Made by a program: the position numbers and the translations under genes. From contig NZ_OZ026452.1 in NCBI RefSeq assembly GCF_964019515.1, forward strand, positions 1,178,001-1,242,000: a DNA stretch of 64,000 bases, given 5' to 3'. Position 1 is the first letter of the stretch; every line of letters begins with the position of its first letter. The notes beneath the pieces are model-generated. The model was not told the DNA's origin and did not search any database. It saw only the letters and a list, made by a program, of their open reading frames with translations. The DNA comes from Serratia symbiotica (Periphyllus acericola) (GTDB lineage: Bacteria > Pseudomonadota > Gammaproteobacteria > Enterobacterales > Enterobacteriaceae). Positions 21,395-31,566 of the stretch are shown piece by piece.

Positions 21395-21865
21395 ATGTCA
21401 GAACAAAAAAGCACAGAGATGGCTTTCCAGATCCAACGCATTTACACCAAAGATATCTCCTTTGAAGCGCCGAAAGCGCCGCAAGTTTTCCAGCAGGAAT
21501 GGCAGCCGGAAGTTAAACTTGATCTAGATACCGCTTTCAGCCAACTGGCTGACGATGCGTATGAAGTGGTACTGCGCGTAACAGTGACTGCGTCTGTAGG
21601 CGAAGAAACCGCTTTCCTGTGTGAAGTTCAACAGGCAGGCATCTTCTCCGTAGCAGGCATCGAAGGGACTCAACTGGCGCATTGCCTGGGGGCATACTGC
21701 CCAAATATTCTGTTCCCGTATGCACGTGAGTGCATCACTAGCCTGGTTTCCCGTGGCACGTTCCCGCAGATAAATCTGGCACCAGTCAATTTTGACGCGC
21801 TGTTCATGAACTATCTGCAACAGCAGGCGGAAGGCGAAGGTGCCGCACCCCATCAGGATGCCTGA
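21395..21865 (+). CDS. secB: Protein-export chaperone SecB
   Basis: The 156-aa protein matches the family length. SecB is a cytosolic tetramer that keeps preproteins unfolded and hands them to SecA. The N-terminus [20 protein letters not shown], the core [20 protein letters not shown] and [20 protein letters not shown] (peptide-groove and SecA-contact regions) are conserved. The frame is intact. Its stop overlaps the gpsA start (TGATG at 21863-21867), so the two are translationally coupled, as in E. coli. Confidence 0.97.
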   Translation: MSEQKSTEMAFQIQRIYTKDISFEAPKAPQVFQQEWQPEVKLDLDTAFSQLADDAYEVVLRVTVTASVGEETAFLCEVQQAGIFSVAGIEGTQLAHCLGAYCPNILFPYARECITSLVSRGTFPQINLAPVNFDALFMNYLQQQAEGEGAAPHQDA

Positions 21866-22884
21866 TGAACATCATCCATGCTTCAATGGCCGTAATTGGT
21901 GCCGGCTCTTACGGCACCGCATTAGCCATTACGCTAGCGCGTAATGGCAACCCCGTGGTGCTGTGGGGACATCATCCTGCGCATATTCAAAAATTGCAGC
22001 AACACCGTTGCAACCAGACTTTCCTGCCCGACGTACCCTTCCCTGATTCATTATTACTCGACGCCGATTTGCTGCGTGCGCTGGCGATGAGCCGTGATGT
22101 GCTAGTGGTTGTGCCAAGCCATGTATTTGGCGATGTGCTGCGCCAATTGAAACCGCATCTGCGCCCAGATGCGCGCATCGTATGGGCGACCAAAGGGTTG
22201 GAAGCGGAAACAGGTCGGTTGCTGCAAGACGTGGCGCGTGAAGCTCTGGGTGACGACATCCCGCTGGCAGTCATCTCCGGGCCAACGTTCGCCAAAGAGC
22301 TGGCCGCCGGGATGCCTACGGCGATTGCGCTCGCGGCGACTGACACACAGTTTGCCGACGATCTGCAACAGTTATTGCACTGTGGCAAAAGCTTTCGCGT
22401 ATACAGCAACCCCGATTTTATCGGCGTACAGTTGGGTGGCGCAGTGAAGAATGTGATCGCCATCGGCGCAGGGATGTCAGACGGCATCGGTTTTGGTGCA
22501 AACGCTCGTACTGCCTTGATCACCCGTGGCATCGCTGAAATGAGCCGCCTTGGCTCTGCGCTGGGTGCCGATCCCTCGACGTTCATGGGTATGGCAGGGC
22601 TGGGCGATCTGGTGTTAACGTGCACTGATAACCAATCACGCAACCGCCGCTTCGGGATTATGCTGGGGCAAGGTAAAGGTGTGCAGGCAGCACAGGACAG
22701 CATCAGCCAAGTGGTCGAAGGATATCTGAATACCAAAGAGGTATTGACACTGGCACAACGTCACGGTGTGGAAATGCCGATCACCGAACAGATTTACCAA
22801 GTATTGTACTGCAACAAAAATGCCCGCGAAGCGGCATTAAGCCTGTTGGGGCGTACTAAAAAAGGCGAAAAGCGTAGTGCGTAA
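21865..22884 (+). CDS. gpsA: Glycerol-3-phosphate dehydrogenase [NAD(P)+]
   Basis: GpsA reduces dihydroxyacetone phosphate to sn-glycerol 3-phosphate, the backbone for phospholipids. The 339-aa frame has the NAD(P)-binding [17 protein letters not shown] (about 12-28), [34 protein letters not shown] and the catalytic Lys region [19 protein letters not shown] (about 191-209). All are intact and the length equals the E. coli enzyme. It starts one base inside the secB stop codon and is followed by cysE after about 100 bp. Confidence 0.97.
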   Translation: MNIIHASMAVIGAGSYGTALAITLARNGNPVVLWGHHPAHIQKLQQHRCNQTFLPDVPFPDSLLLDADLLRALAMSRDVLVVVPSHVFGDVLRQLKPHLRPDARIVWATKGLEAETGRLLQDVAREALGDDIPLAVISGPTFAKELAAGMPTAIALAATDTQFADDLQQLLHCGKSFRVYSNPDFIGVQLGGAVKNVIAIGAGMSDGIGFGANARTALITRGIAEMSRLGSALGADPSTFMGMAGLGDLVLTCTDNQSRNRRFGIMLGQGKGVQAAQDSISQVVEGYLNTKEVLTLAQRHGVEMPITEQIYQVLYCNKNAREAALSLLGRTKKGEKRSA

Positions 22885-22987
22885 CCTAAAAAAACCATGT
22901 CGGAGCAGCATACTGGTGCTGTCAATTAAGAGCCGGGCCGCGACCGCACTACGGTGAGACGGCCTGTTAGGTAAGGCAGAGAGGAAT

Positions 22988-23815
22988 GTGATATCGCCTG
23001 AAGAGTTAGAACAAGTCTGGAATAACATCAAATCAGAAGCGAGAGCGCTGGCTGACTGTGAACCGATGCTGGCTAGCTTTTTCCATGCGACATTGCTTAA
23101 ACATGAAAACCTGGGCAATGCACTCAGCTATATTCTTGCCAATAAGCTGGCTAATTCGATCATGCCTGCCATCGCGGTGCGTGAAGTGGTGGAAGACGCC
23201 TACCTGGCCGATCAGCAGATGATCGCCTCGGCGGCGCGCGATATTCTGGCTGTACGCCTCCGTGACCCGGCAGTTGATAAATGCTCTACGCCACTGCTGT
23301 ACCTGAAAGGCTTCCATGCACTGCAAGCATACCGCATCGGCCATTGGCTGTGGTTACAGGGCCGGCAGGCGTTGGCCATCTATATGCAAAATCAGATCTC
23401 GGTCGCTTTCGACGTCGATATTCATCCAGCGGCTACCATCGGTTGTGGCATCATGATTGATCATGCTACCGGTATCGTGATCGGTGAAACCGCAGTGGTG
23501 GAAAATGATGTTTCCATCTTGCAGTCGGTAACCTTGGGCGGTACTGGCAAAACTAGTGGCGATCGCCACCCTAAAATCCGCGAGGGCGTGATGCTCGGCG
23601 CCGGAGCTAAAATTCTTGGCAATATCGAAGTGGGTAAAGGTGCAAAAATCGGTGCAGGCTCTGTGGTGCTACAGGCTGTGCCACCGCATACCACTGCCGC
23701 TGGCGTGCCAGCGCGCATCGTCGGCCGACCAGAAAGCGAGATACCTTCAATGGATATGGATCAGTATTTCAACGATGCCAACCGCGGCTTTGAGAACGGC
23801 GATGGTATTTCATGA
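22988..23815 (+). CDS. cysE: Serine O-acetyltransferase
   Basis: CysE makes O-acetylserine from serine and acetyl-CoA, the first committed step of cysteine synthesis. The start is a GTG at 22988 (ISPEELEQVWNNIKSEA follows), chosen by alignment with the E. coli N-terminus and supported by GAGG just upstream. The N-terminal helical domain is followed by a left-handed beta-helix of hexapeptide repeats from about residue 140 (VDIHPAATIG, IMIDHATGIVIGETAVV, GGDRHPKI-like GDRHPKIREG, GAGSVVLQAVPPHTTAAGVP). The active-site His and Asp are kept. At 275 aa it has full length. Its retention contrasts with loss of the sulfate-binding gene sbp. Confidence 0.96.
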   Translation: MISPEELEQVWNNIKSEARALADCEPMLASFFHATLLKHENLGNALSYILANKLANSIMPAIAVREVVEDAYLADQQMIASAARDILAVRLRDPAVDKCSTPLLYLKGFHALQAYRIGHWLWLQGRQALAIYMQNQISVAFDVDIHPAATIGCGIMIDHATGIVIGETAVVENDVSILQSVTLGGTGKTSGDRHPKIREGVMLGAGAKILGNIEVGKGAKIGAGSVVLQAVPPHTTAAGVPARIVGRPESEIPSMDMDQYFNDANRGFENGDGIS

Positions 23816-23817
23816 CT

Positions 23818-23968
23818 TAGAGCCTATCGCAGTAGGGGTAGTACATTGTTGCCGCCAGTTTGCACACGGGTAGCACGCAACAACCGGTGCGTACATGGAA
23901 TACGTGAGGATTAGGAGCCCTGCCTATGGGCAAAATGGCAGATAATCTAGCCTAACGGGATAAGTAAT
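23818..23968. repeat. Intergenic inverted-end repeat, copy R5
   Basis: Same orientation as R1: GAGCCTATCGCAGTAGGGGT ... CATTGTTGCCGCCAGTTTGC ... AGCCTAACGGGATAAG. It starts immediately after the cysE stop codon. Confidence 0.78.
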
Positions 23969-23995
23969 TATCTGTAGTGATCATCGGCTATCTTA

Positions 23996-24082
23996 TATAC
24001 CCGTGATACTTAAAGTTGCTTGTGCGTGAGCTTTTCTCGCTCACCCCAGTCACTGAAAGGTGTCAGCGCCTGGGGATTAGTG
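23996..24082. repeat. ERIC (intergenic repeat unit) element 1
   Basis: The stretch TATACCCGTGATACTTAAAG, then TTGCTTGTGCGTGAGC, CGCTCACCCCAGTCACT and CGCCTGGGGAT follows the enterobacterial ERIC consensus in its reverse orientation, with an imperfect end. Confidence 0.85.
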
Positions 24083-24214
24083 CCCCTCATCCCTGAGGTT
24101 CAGCCTGCTGCTCAGCGCAAGCGCTGTTCAAATCGGTTCCCGACCGGGTGGACTTTAACGTATTTTGGCAAAATATGCTTGCATCGGCGGGCATATTCTA
24201 AGGAAGAGCGCGAA

Positions 24215-24835
24215 TTACTTCTTCGCTGCGAAACATGCAGCAGCTTCGTCCCAGTTAACCACGTTCCAGAAGGCCTTGATGTATTCAGGCCGTTTATTTT
24301 GATATTTCAAGTAGTAAGCGTGTTCCCACACGTCCAGGACAATGATTGGAAAGCCTGAAGTGCCCGTTGCGGCTTCACCCATCAGCGGGCTGTCCTGGTT
24401 GGCGGTAGATACAACGACCAGTTTGTCGCCTTGCAGCACCAGCCAAGCCCAGCCTGAACCGAAACGGGTGGCTGCCGTTTTCTCGAACTCTTCTTTGAAT
24501 TGCTCAACGCTGCCAAAATCGCGCTCGATGGCGACTTTCAGATCGCCGGACAAAGTAGTGCCAGTTTTGAGATTTTTCCATAAAAAGCTGTGGTTAGCAT
24601 GGCCTCCGGCATTGTTGCGCATGAAGGTACGCTTATCGGCTGGCACTTTATCCAGATGCTCGATCAATTCTTCAACTCTGTATTTGGCCAGTTGTGGGTA
24701 GGCTTCTAGCACAGTGTTGGCGTTGTTAACGTATGCCTGATGGTGTTTGCTGTGATGGATTTCCATCGTTTGCTTGTCAAAATGCGGTTCCAGTGCGTCG
24801 TAGGCGTACGGCAGGGATGGCAGTGAATAACTCAT
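24215..24835 (-). CDS. sodA: Superoxide dismutase [Mn]
   Basis: The start [19 protein letters not shown] at 24835 gives 206 aa, the E. coli SodA length; the frame is open 15 codons further upstream without similarity. The metal ligands are visible: His in [10 protein letters not shown] (about 27), His in [13 protein letters not shown] (about 82), and Asp and His in [13 protein letters not shown] (about 168 and 172). GSGWAWLVL and the Mn-type sequence around the third and fourth ligands support the manganese form. It detoxifies superoxide in the cytosol. The frame is intact. It stands alone between the cysE block and the dead fdo cluster. Confidence 0.96.
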   Translation of the reverse strand: MSYSLPSLPYAYDALEPHFDKQTMEIHHSKHHQAYVNNANTVLEAYPQLAKYRVEELIEHLDKVPADKRTFMRNNAGGHANHSFLWKNLKTGTTLSGDLKVAIERDFGSVEQFKEEFEKTAATRFGSGWAWLVLQGDKLVVVSTANQDSPLMGEAATGTSGFPIIVLDVWEHAYYLKYQNKRPEYIKAFWNVVNWDEAAACFAAKK

Positions 24836-25234
24836 AATCATCATCTCCAATGTTGTATGGGCGGCGCGAAGGGCAAGCACCGAGTGAAGTCGGACTATTA
24901 TAGTTCATTAAATGATATTTAAAATGATGATTAATCCCATATAAAGATTATGATTAATGACCAAGATGGTAAGGGTCATTGCCTGATATAAAGAGGTAAA
25001 GCACAATTGACATTGCTGGAGTATCAAGTTATTGGTTAATATCTATACTGTATTGGTGAATAGCAGAACCCTGGTACGAGGCTGTTCACTTTATCGTTGA
25101 CTTCAGGGGTATGTGTTCACTTTAGTATACCCAGTTTGTAACAACCATAATAACAATGGCATTAACGCTTCCCGCTTTATCGGGGGATAATGTCAGATGA
25201 AACAATGTGACAATATAAAGTTAAGGAGATCCCC
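24836..25234. other. Divergent promoter region of sodA and fdoG
   Basis: AT-rich sequence with no gene. It includes the Shine-Dalgarno AAGGAGAT just before the fdoG ATG (25235). I cannot point to specific regulator boxes with confidence. Confidence 0.45.
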
Positions 25235-25817
25235 ATGCAAGTCAGCAAAAGGCATTTCTTTAAGATCTGCGCTGGCGGTATGGCAGGAACGACGGTGGCC
25301 GCTCTGGGATTTGCCAAGAATTGGCGTTAGCAGAAACCCGGCAGTATAAACTGCTGCGCGCCCGTGAAACCCGTAATAACTGTACGTACTGCTCCGTCGG
25401 CTGTGGGCTATTAATGTACAGCCTCCGTGATGGTACCAAGAATGTAAAAAAAAGTATTTTCCATATCGAAGGGGACCCAGATCACCCAGTCAACCGTGGT
25501 GCGCTCTACCCGAAAGGTGCTGGTCTGGTTGATTTCATCCACAGTAAAAGCCGCCTCCAGTACCCGTAATACCGTGCGGCGGGCTCGGAAAATGGCAGCG
25601 TATCAGTTGGGATAATGCCTTTACCCACATCGCCAAGCTGATGAAGGAAGACCGTGACGCGAATTTTGTTGCAGCTAACGAACAGGGTGTTACTGTCAAT
25701 CGCTGGTTGTCCACCGGGATGCAATGTGCCTCTGGTGCCAGCAACGAAACCGGTTTTTTAACGCAAAAATTTATTCGCGCTCTCGGCATGCTGGCCATAG
25801 ATAACCAGTCGCGCGTC

Positions 25818-25820
25818 TGA
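25818..25820 (+). other. In-frame TGA selenocysteine codon of fdoG
   Basis: The codons read R-V-TGA-H-G with LTVASLASTFGRGAMT after it, the exact context of Sec196 in E. coli FdoG. A SECIS hairpin would be just downstream; I did not fold it. Confidence 0.9.
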
Positions 25821-27005
25821 CACGGACTAACGGTAGCAAGTCTTGCTTCAACATTTGGTCGCGGTGCGATGACCAAACACTGGGTTGACATGAAGAAAGC
25901 GAATTTGATTATCGTCATGGGTGGTAATGCAGCAGAAGCGCAGCCGGTGGGTTTCCGCTGGGCAATGGAAGCCAAAATTCACAATAACGCGAAACTGATT
26001 GTTATTGACCCGCGCTTAACCCGTACGGCATCAGTGGCTGATTTCTACACACCGATCCGTTCCGGCACCGATATCATTTTCCTGTCTGGCGTATTGCTGT
26101 ACCTGATGACCAACAACAAGATTAACCTTGAATACGTTGAGGATTATACTAATGCCAGCCTGCTGGTACGGGAAGACTTCACCTTTGAAGACGGGTTGTT
26201 TAGCGGCTACGATGCAGAAAACCGCAAGTAACATAAAACCACCTGGAATTACCAGTTTGACCAAAATAGCTATGCTAAACGCGATGTCACGTTGCAGGAT
26301 ACGCGCTGCGTATGGAACCTACTGAAAGCGCATGTCAGCCGCTATACGCCGGATGTAGTAGAAAACATTTGCGGTACACAACAGGCCGATTTCTTGCAGG
26401 TATGTGAATTTATCGCTGAAACCAGTGCGGATGATAAGACGGCCTCGTTCCTGTAATGCGTTGGGCTGGACTCACCACTCGGTGGGGGCGCAGAACATCC
26501 GCACCATACCATGGCGATGATGCAATTGCTGCTCGGTAATACAGGCATGGCAGGGGGCGGTATTAATGCCCTGCGTGGTCACTCCAATATTCAGGGGCTG
26601 ACGGATCTCGGCCTGCTGTCGCAAAATCTGCCGGGCTACATGACCTTGCCTTCCGAGCAGCAAACCGATCTAGAAAGCTACTTGGCTGCCAATACGCCAC
26701 AGGTTCTGTTACCTGGGCAGGTTAACTACTGGAGCAACTACCCAAAATTCTTTGTCAGCATGATAAAGAGCTTCTACGGCGACAAGGCGCAGAAAGAGAA
26801 CGGCTGGGGCTTTGACTGGCTACCGAAGTGGTATAAAAGCTACGACGTGTTGCAGTACTTAGACATGATGAGTCAAGGCAAGGTCAACGGCTATATCTGC
26901 CAGGGCTTTAACCTGCTGACGTCGTTCCAGGATAAAAATAAAATACGTGATTCACTTTCTAAACTTTCCAAACTAAAATTCCTGGTCATTATTGATCCGT
27001 TGAAC

Positions 27006-27133
27006 GGCGTTGTTGAATAAATCGAACTTTTGGCCGGCAAGAGGATCAGATCACTCTCATTCTGTCAAAATAGCGACATTCCGTGGCCAAGCAAAAGTTC
27101 AAAATCACCAACTGGAAGACTTACAACAAGGCC
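27006..27133 (+). mobile_element. 128-bp IS903-derived miniature insert in fdoG with 9-bp target duplication
   Basis: It begins with the normal left end GGCGTTGTTGAATAAATCG and contains the transposase start region, but stops at ACTTACAACAAGGCC, which corresponds to an internal site of the element (codons YNNA) resembling the right end CAACAAAGCC. The 9-mer CCGTTGAAC flanks both sides exactly (26997-27005 and 27134-27142), the duplication size typical of IS903. Confidence 0.9.
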
Positions 27134-28444
27134 CCGTTGAACACTGATACCTCTAGTTTCTGGCAGAACCACGGTGAATACACCGATGTCGATGCCTGAA
27201 AAATTCAGGCATAGGTGTTCGGTCTGCCATAGTCCTGCTTTGCAGAAGAAAATGGATCGATAGTCAACTCCAGTCGCTGGTTGCAATGGCACTGGAAAGG
27301 TGAGGATGCCCCTGGCGAAGCGTTGGCTGATGGGGAGATCCTATCAGGTATTTTTACCCGTATACGTAGCATGTATGTACACGATGGCGGAGCGGTGCCA
27401 GAGCCGGTACTGAACATGAGCTGGGACTACCAGACGCCAGATAACCCTGCCCCGGAAGAAGTGGCTATGAAAAACAACGGCAAGGCGTTGGCGGATCTGC
27501 GTGATGCCGAGGGTAACGTGGTGGTTAAAAAGGGCGAGCAGATTAGTTCGTTTGCACAACTGCGTGACGATGGCACCACGGCAAGTGGTTGCTGGGTCTT
27601 CGCAGGTAGCTGGACTGCAGCCGGTAACCAGATGGCACGCCGCGATAACGCCGATCCTTTTGGTTTGGGCAATACGGTGGGGTGGGCTTGGGCCTGGCCG
27701 CTGAACCGGCGCATTCTTTATAATCGTGCTTTGGCCGATCCGACGCGTAAACCGTGGGATAAAAAACGCCAACTGTTAGATTGGGATGAGGGAAAATGGA
27801 GTGGTGCCGATATTCCGGATTACAGTGCCACCGCACCGGGCAGCGGTGTTGGGCCGTTTATCATGCAGCCGGAAGGGATGGGTCGTCTGTTTGCCACCGA
27901 TAAAATGGCGGAAGGGCCGTTCACGGAACACTACGAACCGTTTGAAACGCCGATTGGCACCAACCAGTTGCACCCGAACGTGGTCTCCAACCCTGCGGCA
28001 CGTATCTTCAAAGATGATTTGGCGGCGTTGGGATCGGCGGAAAAATTCCCCTATGTCGCCACCACCTATCGTCTGACCGAACATTTCCACGGTTGGACTA
28101 AGCATGCTCGGCTTAACGCTATTGCACAGCCGCAGCAGTTTGTGAAAATAGGGGAAAGGTTGGCTGCGCAAAAAGGTATCAAACAAGGGGATTGGGTAAA
28201 AGTCAGCTCCAACCGTGGCTATATCAAGACCAACGCAGTGGTGACTAAACGTATCTGCACGCTGAATGTGAATGGGCAGGATGTTGACACTATCCGTATC
28301 CCAATTCATTGGGGTTTTGCTGGGATAGCGAAGAAAGGCTATACCGCCAATAACCTGACGCCATCAGTCGGTGATGCCAACTCACAAACGCCGGAATATA
28401 AGGCGTTCCTAGTCAATGTGGAAAAGGTATAACGGAGACGAATC

Positions 28445-29349
28445 ATGTCCATGCAATCTCAAGATATCATTCGTCGTTCCGTGACAAACAGCCTGACACC
28501 AGCACCGCGTGCACGCGACCACAAGGAAGAAGTAGCGAAGCTGATCGATGTCATCACCTGTATCGGTTGCAAAGCCTGTCAAGGTGGCCTGTTCCGAATG
28601 GAACGACATCCGTGATGACGTGGGGATCAACAATGGGGTTTATGACAACCCGATGGATATGATCGCAAAATCATGGACGGTGATGCGTTTTTCTGAAGTG
28701 GAAGAAAATGGCAAGCTAGAGTGGCTGATCCGCAAGGATGGTTGTATGCACTGTGCCGATCCGGTCAGCCTGAAAGCTTGCCCATCGGAAGGCGCGATTA
28801 TCCAGTACGTTAACGGCATTGTCGATTTCCAGTCAGAGCACTGTATCGGCTGTGGTTACTGTATTGCTGGTTGTCCATTTGACGGGCCACGCATGAACAA
28901 GGAAGACAACCGGGTATACAAATGTACCCTGTGCGTTGACCGCGTTGACGTCGGCCAGTAGCCTGCCTGAGTGAAGACATGCCCCACCGGTACAATTCAC
29001 TTTGGAACCAAAGAGGCGATGAAAAGCATCGCGGCAGAACGTGTGGATGAACTGAATACCCTAGTCCCTAGTCTACCAGAACGCCGGCTTGTACGACCCT
29101 GCTGGTGTGGGTAGCACGCATGTGATGTACGTGTTGCACCATCCCGATAAACCACAGTTGTACCATATTTTGCCAGATAACCCATCGATCAGCCGGGCGG
29201 TGACCTTCTGTAAAGGCGTGTTGAAAACGCTGGCGGCCATCGGCTTTGCTGCCACTTTCTCAGCCAGTGTCTTCCACTATATCGGGGTGGGGCCAAACCG
29301 CGTTGACGATGAGGATAACTACCCACCACAGGATAAGGAAACACAATAA
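28445..29349 (+). pseudogene. fdoH: fdoH: formate dehydrogenase-O iron-sulfur subunit, broken
   Basis: The start [20 protein letters not shown] and the first cluster motif CIGCKACQ are followed by a one-base insertion near 28582, then [14 protein letters not shown] in the next frame. Further [4Fe-4S] motifs ([32 protein letters not shown]) are readable. TAG then replaces Glu after VGQ (about 28959), and more shifts follow before [16 protein letters not shown] and the C-terminal membrane helix [19 protein letters not shown]. It would have transferred electrons from FdoG to FdoI. Its stop overlaps the fdoI start (TAATG). Confidence 0.95.
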
Positions 29350-29903
29350 TGAGGAATGAACAACGAATTTAACGTTATACTACGCCGGAGCGGATTAACC
29401 ACTGGATTGTGGCATTCTGCTTTATTTTTGCCGCCATCAGCGGACTTGGGTTCTTCTTCCCGTCCTTTAACTGGCTGATGAATATCTTCGGTACGCAGTA
29501 GTTGGCGCGCATTCTACACCCCTTTGTTGAGGTGTTGATGTTCGCCACCCTCATGCTTATGTTTCTCCGTTACTGGAAGGAGAACCTATTTAACCGCGAG
29601 GATTGGGTATGGGCGAAGAACATCCTCAAGATCATCAACAATCATGAAGTCGAGGATACCGGGCGCTATAATCTCGGTCAGAAATGCGTATTCTGGGCGG
29701 CGATCATCAGTCTACTGCTGCTGCATTCGCTGGCAGCGGTGGGGTTGATCATCGTGATTATGGTGCACATTTACGCAGCACTGTGGATAAAAGGCACCAT
29801 TACCGCGATGGTCGAAGGCTGGGTGCCAGCGGCATGGGCCAAACTACACCATCCACGTTGGTATCGTAAGGTTCGCGAGAAACAACAGGAAAACACACCC
29901 TGA
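29349..29903 (+). pseudogene. fdoI: fdoI: formate dehydrogenase-O cytochrome b556 subunit, broken
   Basis: The frame breaks within the first ten codons. RYTTPERINHWIVAFCFIFA and the next membrane helix are then readable, a TAG lies after FGTQ (about 29500), and the rest runs to WYRKVREKQQ. An internal deletion of about 27 codons has removed the third membrane helix (AAIISLLLLHSLAAVG joins two distant segments). Haem-ligand His residues partly remain. The stop overlaps the fdhE start (TGATG). Confidence 0.94.
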
Positions 29904-30819
29904 TGAGCATCTGTCTCTTTCCCAAATAGCTGATAGAGGCAAAGCGCGAGAAACCCACAACGTTGGAGAGCATCCCGCCGTTACTCTTCGCTAATCTGAA
30001 AAGCCTTTACCGTCGTCGCGCCAACTGGCGCTCAACAACCCCCTGGGCGAATACCTGAACTTCGCCGCTCAACTGGCCGAAGCGCAGCATCACGCGCTGC
30101 ACTACTACCCTTTGACGCAGGATCTGAGCGAAGTGCTAGAACAGGGAGCCACTAGCGGCAAACCGCCGCTCGATGTGAGCGTTTATACGCGCAGAGAACA
30201 TTGGCACCTACTGCTCACCTCATTAATCGCCGAACTGCGCTCGCAGGTGACAGAGCATATTCTGGCAGTGCTGGATAACCTGGAAAAGGCCTCGGTTCAT
30301 GAGTGGGATCTGATGGCCGATACCTTGCTCAACGGCGAGTTCAGCCGAGTTGGCAGTGAGAAAGCCCCGTTCATCTGGTCTGCGCTATCGCTCTACTGGA
30401 CGCAGATGGCCAGCCTGCTCCCCGGCAAGGCGCGTGCTGAATATGGCGAAAACCGTCAGTTATGCCTGGTATGTGGCAGCATTCCGGTCGCCAGTATGGT
30501 GCATATCGGCACAATCAATGGCCTACGTTACCTGCATTGCAACCTGTGCGAGAGCGAGTGGCACCTAGTGCGAGTGAAGTGTAGCAACTGCGAGCAGACT
30601 CGCGATCTTAACTACTGGTCGCTGTCCAGCGACCAGGCGGCGGTGAAAGCGGAAAGTTGCGGCGACTGCGGCACCTACCTAAAAATTTTGTATCAGGAAA
30701 AAGATCCTTAGGTGGAAGCCGTGGCCGACGATCTGGCATCGCTGTTACTGGACGCCAGAATGGAAGAAGAAGGCTGTAGCCGCAGCAGCATCAATCCATT
30801 CCTGTTCCCAGCGGAATAA
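29903..30819 (+). pseudogene. fdhE: fdhE: formate dehydrogenase maturation protein, broken
   Basis: A short open start is closed by TAG (about 29928). A long open middle follows (about 30112-30711) carrying the paired CxxC motifs [27 protein letters not shown] and [16 protein letters not shown] of FdhE. TAG after DP (about 30709) interrupts the C-terminus, which goes on as [17 protein letters not shown] to [11 protein letters not shown] and TAA at 30817. FdhE is needed to activate formate dehydrogenases, and it is lost together with its clients here. Confidence 0.94.
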
Positions 30820-30859
30820 TCGTGGGTTCTGAGGGTGATCAATTTCAGATTGGGCTACT

Positions 30860-31015
30860 GGTGTTCACACGGACGAGTTGCTACGTTTACGCCATGATGC
30901 GCTTAACATAAGGAAATGGGCAAATGCCGTACTGGCTTCTGGTAACAACGGCAATGCCGAGCTTGTTTCCTGCTTCTCCGCTACCGTGGAGGCAGTGTTA
31001 CGCCGATCGCCCTAA
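30860..31015 (+). pseudogene. Unrecognised coding tail between fdhE and selA
   Basis: A frame without a plausible start reads TDELLRLRHDALNIRKWANA, then VLASGNNGNAELVSCFSAT and VEAVLRRSP, ending TAA at 31013-31015. It looks like the C-terminal end of a former gene. Its last 35 codons were copied by the 328-bp tandem duplication. I do not recognise the family. Confidence 0.4.
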
Positions 31016-31566
31016 ACTGAAAACCGAGCGACCATGAGCATTGAACCCCACATGCTTTACAGCCAGTTACCCGCTATTGATCGTCTGCTGCGTGAACCCG
31101 CCATTGAATCGCTGTTGGTACAATACGAGCAGACGTTGGTTGGAAAACTGCTGCGCCAGTTACAGGCGTAGGCGCGTGAGGCGATTAAACGGTACCAACG
31201 GTTGACAGAATGGTGCGGCGACTGGCCTCAAGCCTTGAAGGAAATGGGCAAATGCCGTACTGGCTTCTGGTAACAACGGCAATGCCGAGCTTGTTTCCTG
31301 CTTCTCCGCTACCGTGGAGGCAGTGTTACGCCGATCGCCCTAAACTGAAAACCGAGCGACCATGAGCATTGAACCCCACATGCTTTACAGCCAGTTACCC
31401 GCTATTGATCGTCTGCTGCGTGAACCCGCCATTGAATCGCTGTTGGTACAATACGAGCAGACGTTGGTTGGAAAACTGCTGCGCCAGTTACAGGCGTAGG
31501 CGCGTGAGGCGATTAAACGGTACCAACGGTTGACAGAATGGTGCGGCGACTGGCCTCAAGCCTTGA
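30911..31566. repeat. Perfect 328-bp tandem duplication over the start of selA
   Basis: Positions 30911-31238 are repeated at 31239-31566. Both units run from AGGAAATGGGCAAATGCCGT to TGGCCTCAAGCCTTGA. The unit contains the selA start codon (31034 and 31362) and the first 68 codons, including the same internal TAG, so the stop arose before the duplication. I saw no mismatch between the units. Confidence 0.93.

Larger units (their letters stand above)
25235..28432 (+). pseudogene. fdoG: fdoG: formate dehydrogenase-O major (selenoprotein) subunit, broken
   Basis: The whole length of FdoG, the molybdenum and selenocysteine subunit of the periplasmic-facing formate dehydrogenase-O, can be followed in pieces. 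The start MQVSKRHFFKICAGGMAG has KR where the Tat signal normally has RR. A frameshift follows near 25320. The [4Fe-4S] cluster motif NCTYCSVGCGLLMYS is present. Stops or shifts occur near 25567, 26229 and 26455, and a short IS-derived insert lies at 27006-27133 with further breaks to 27240. The C-terminal third (about 27280-28432) is open and well conserved. The Sec codon TGA is kept at 25818-25820. At least five independent lesions make it certainly dead. Confidence 0.96.

Noticed and set aside
27344..28309. Several minus-strand frames of 90-180 codons over the fdoG 3' part
   Set aside because: They are antisense shadows of well conserved fdoG coding sequence.
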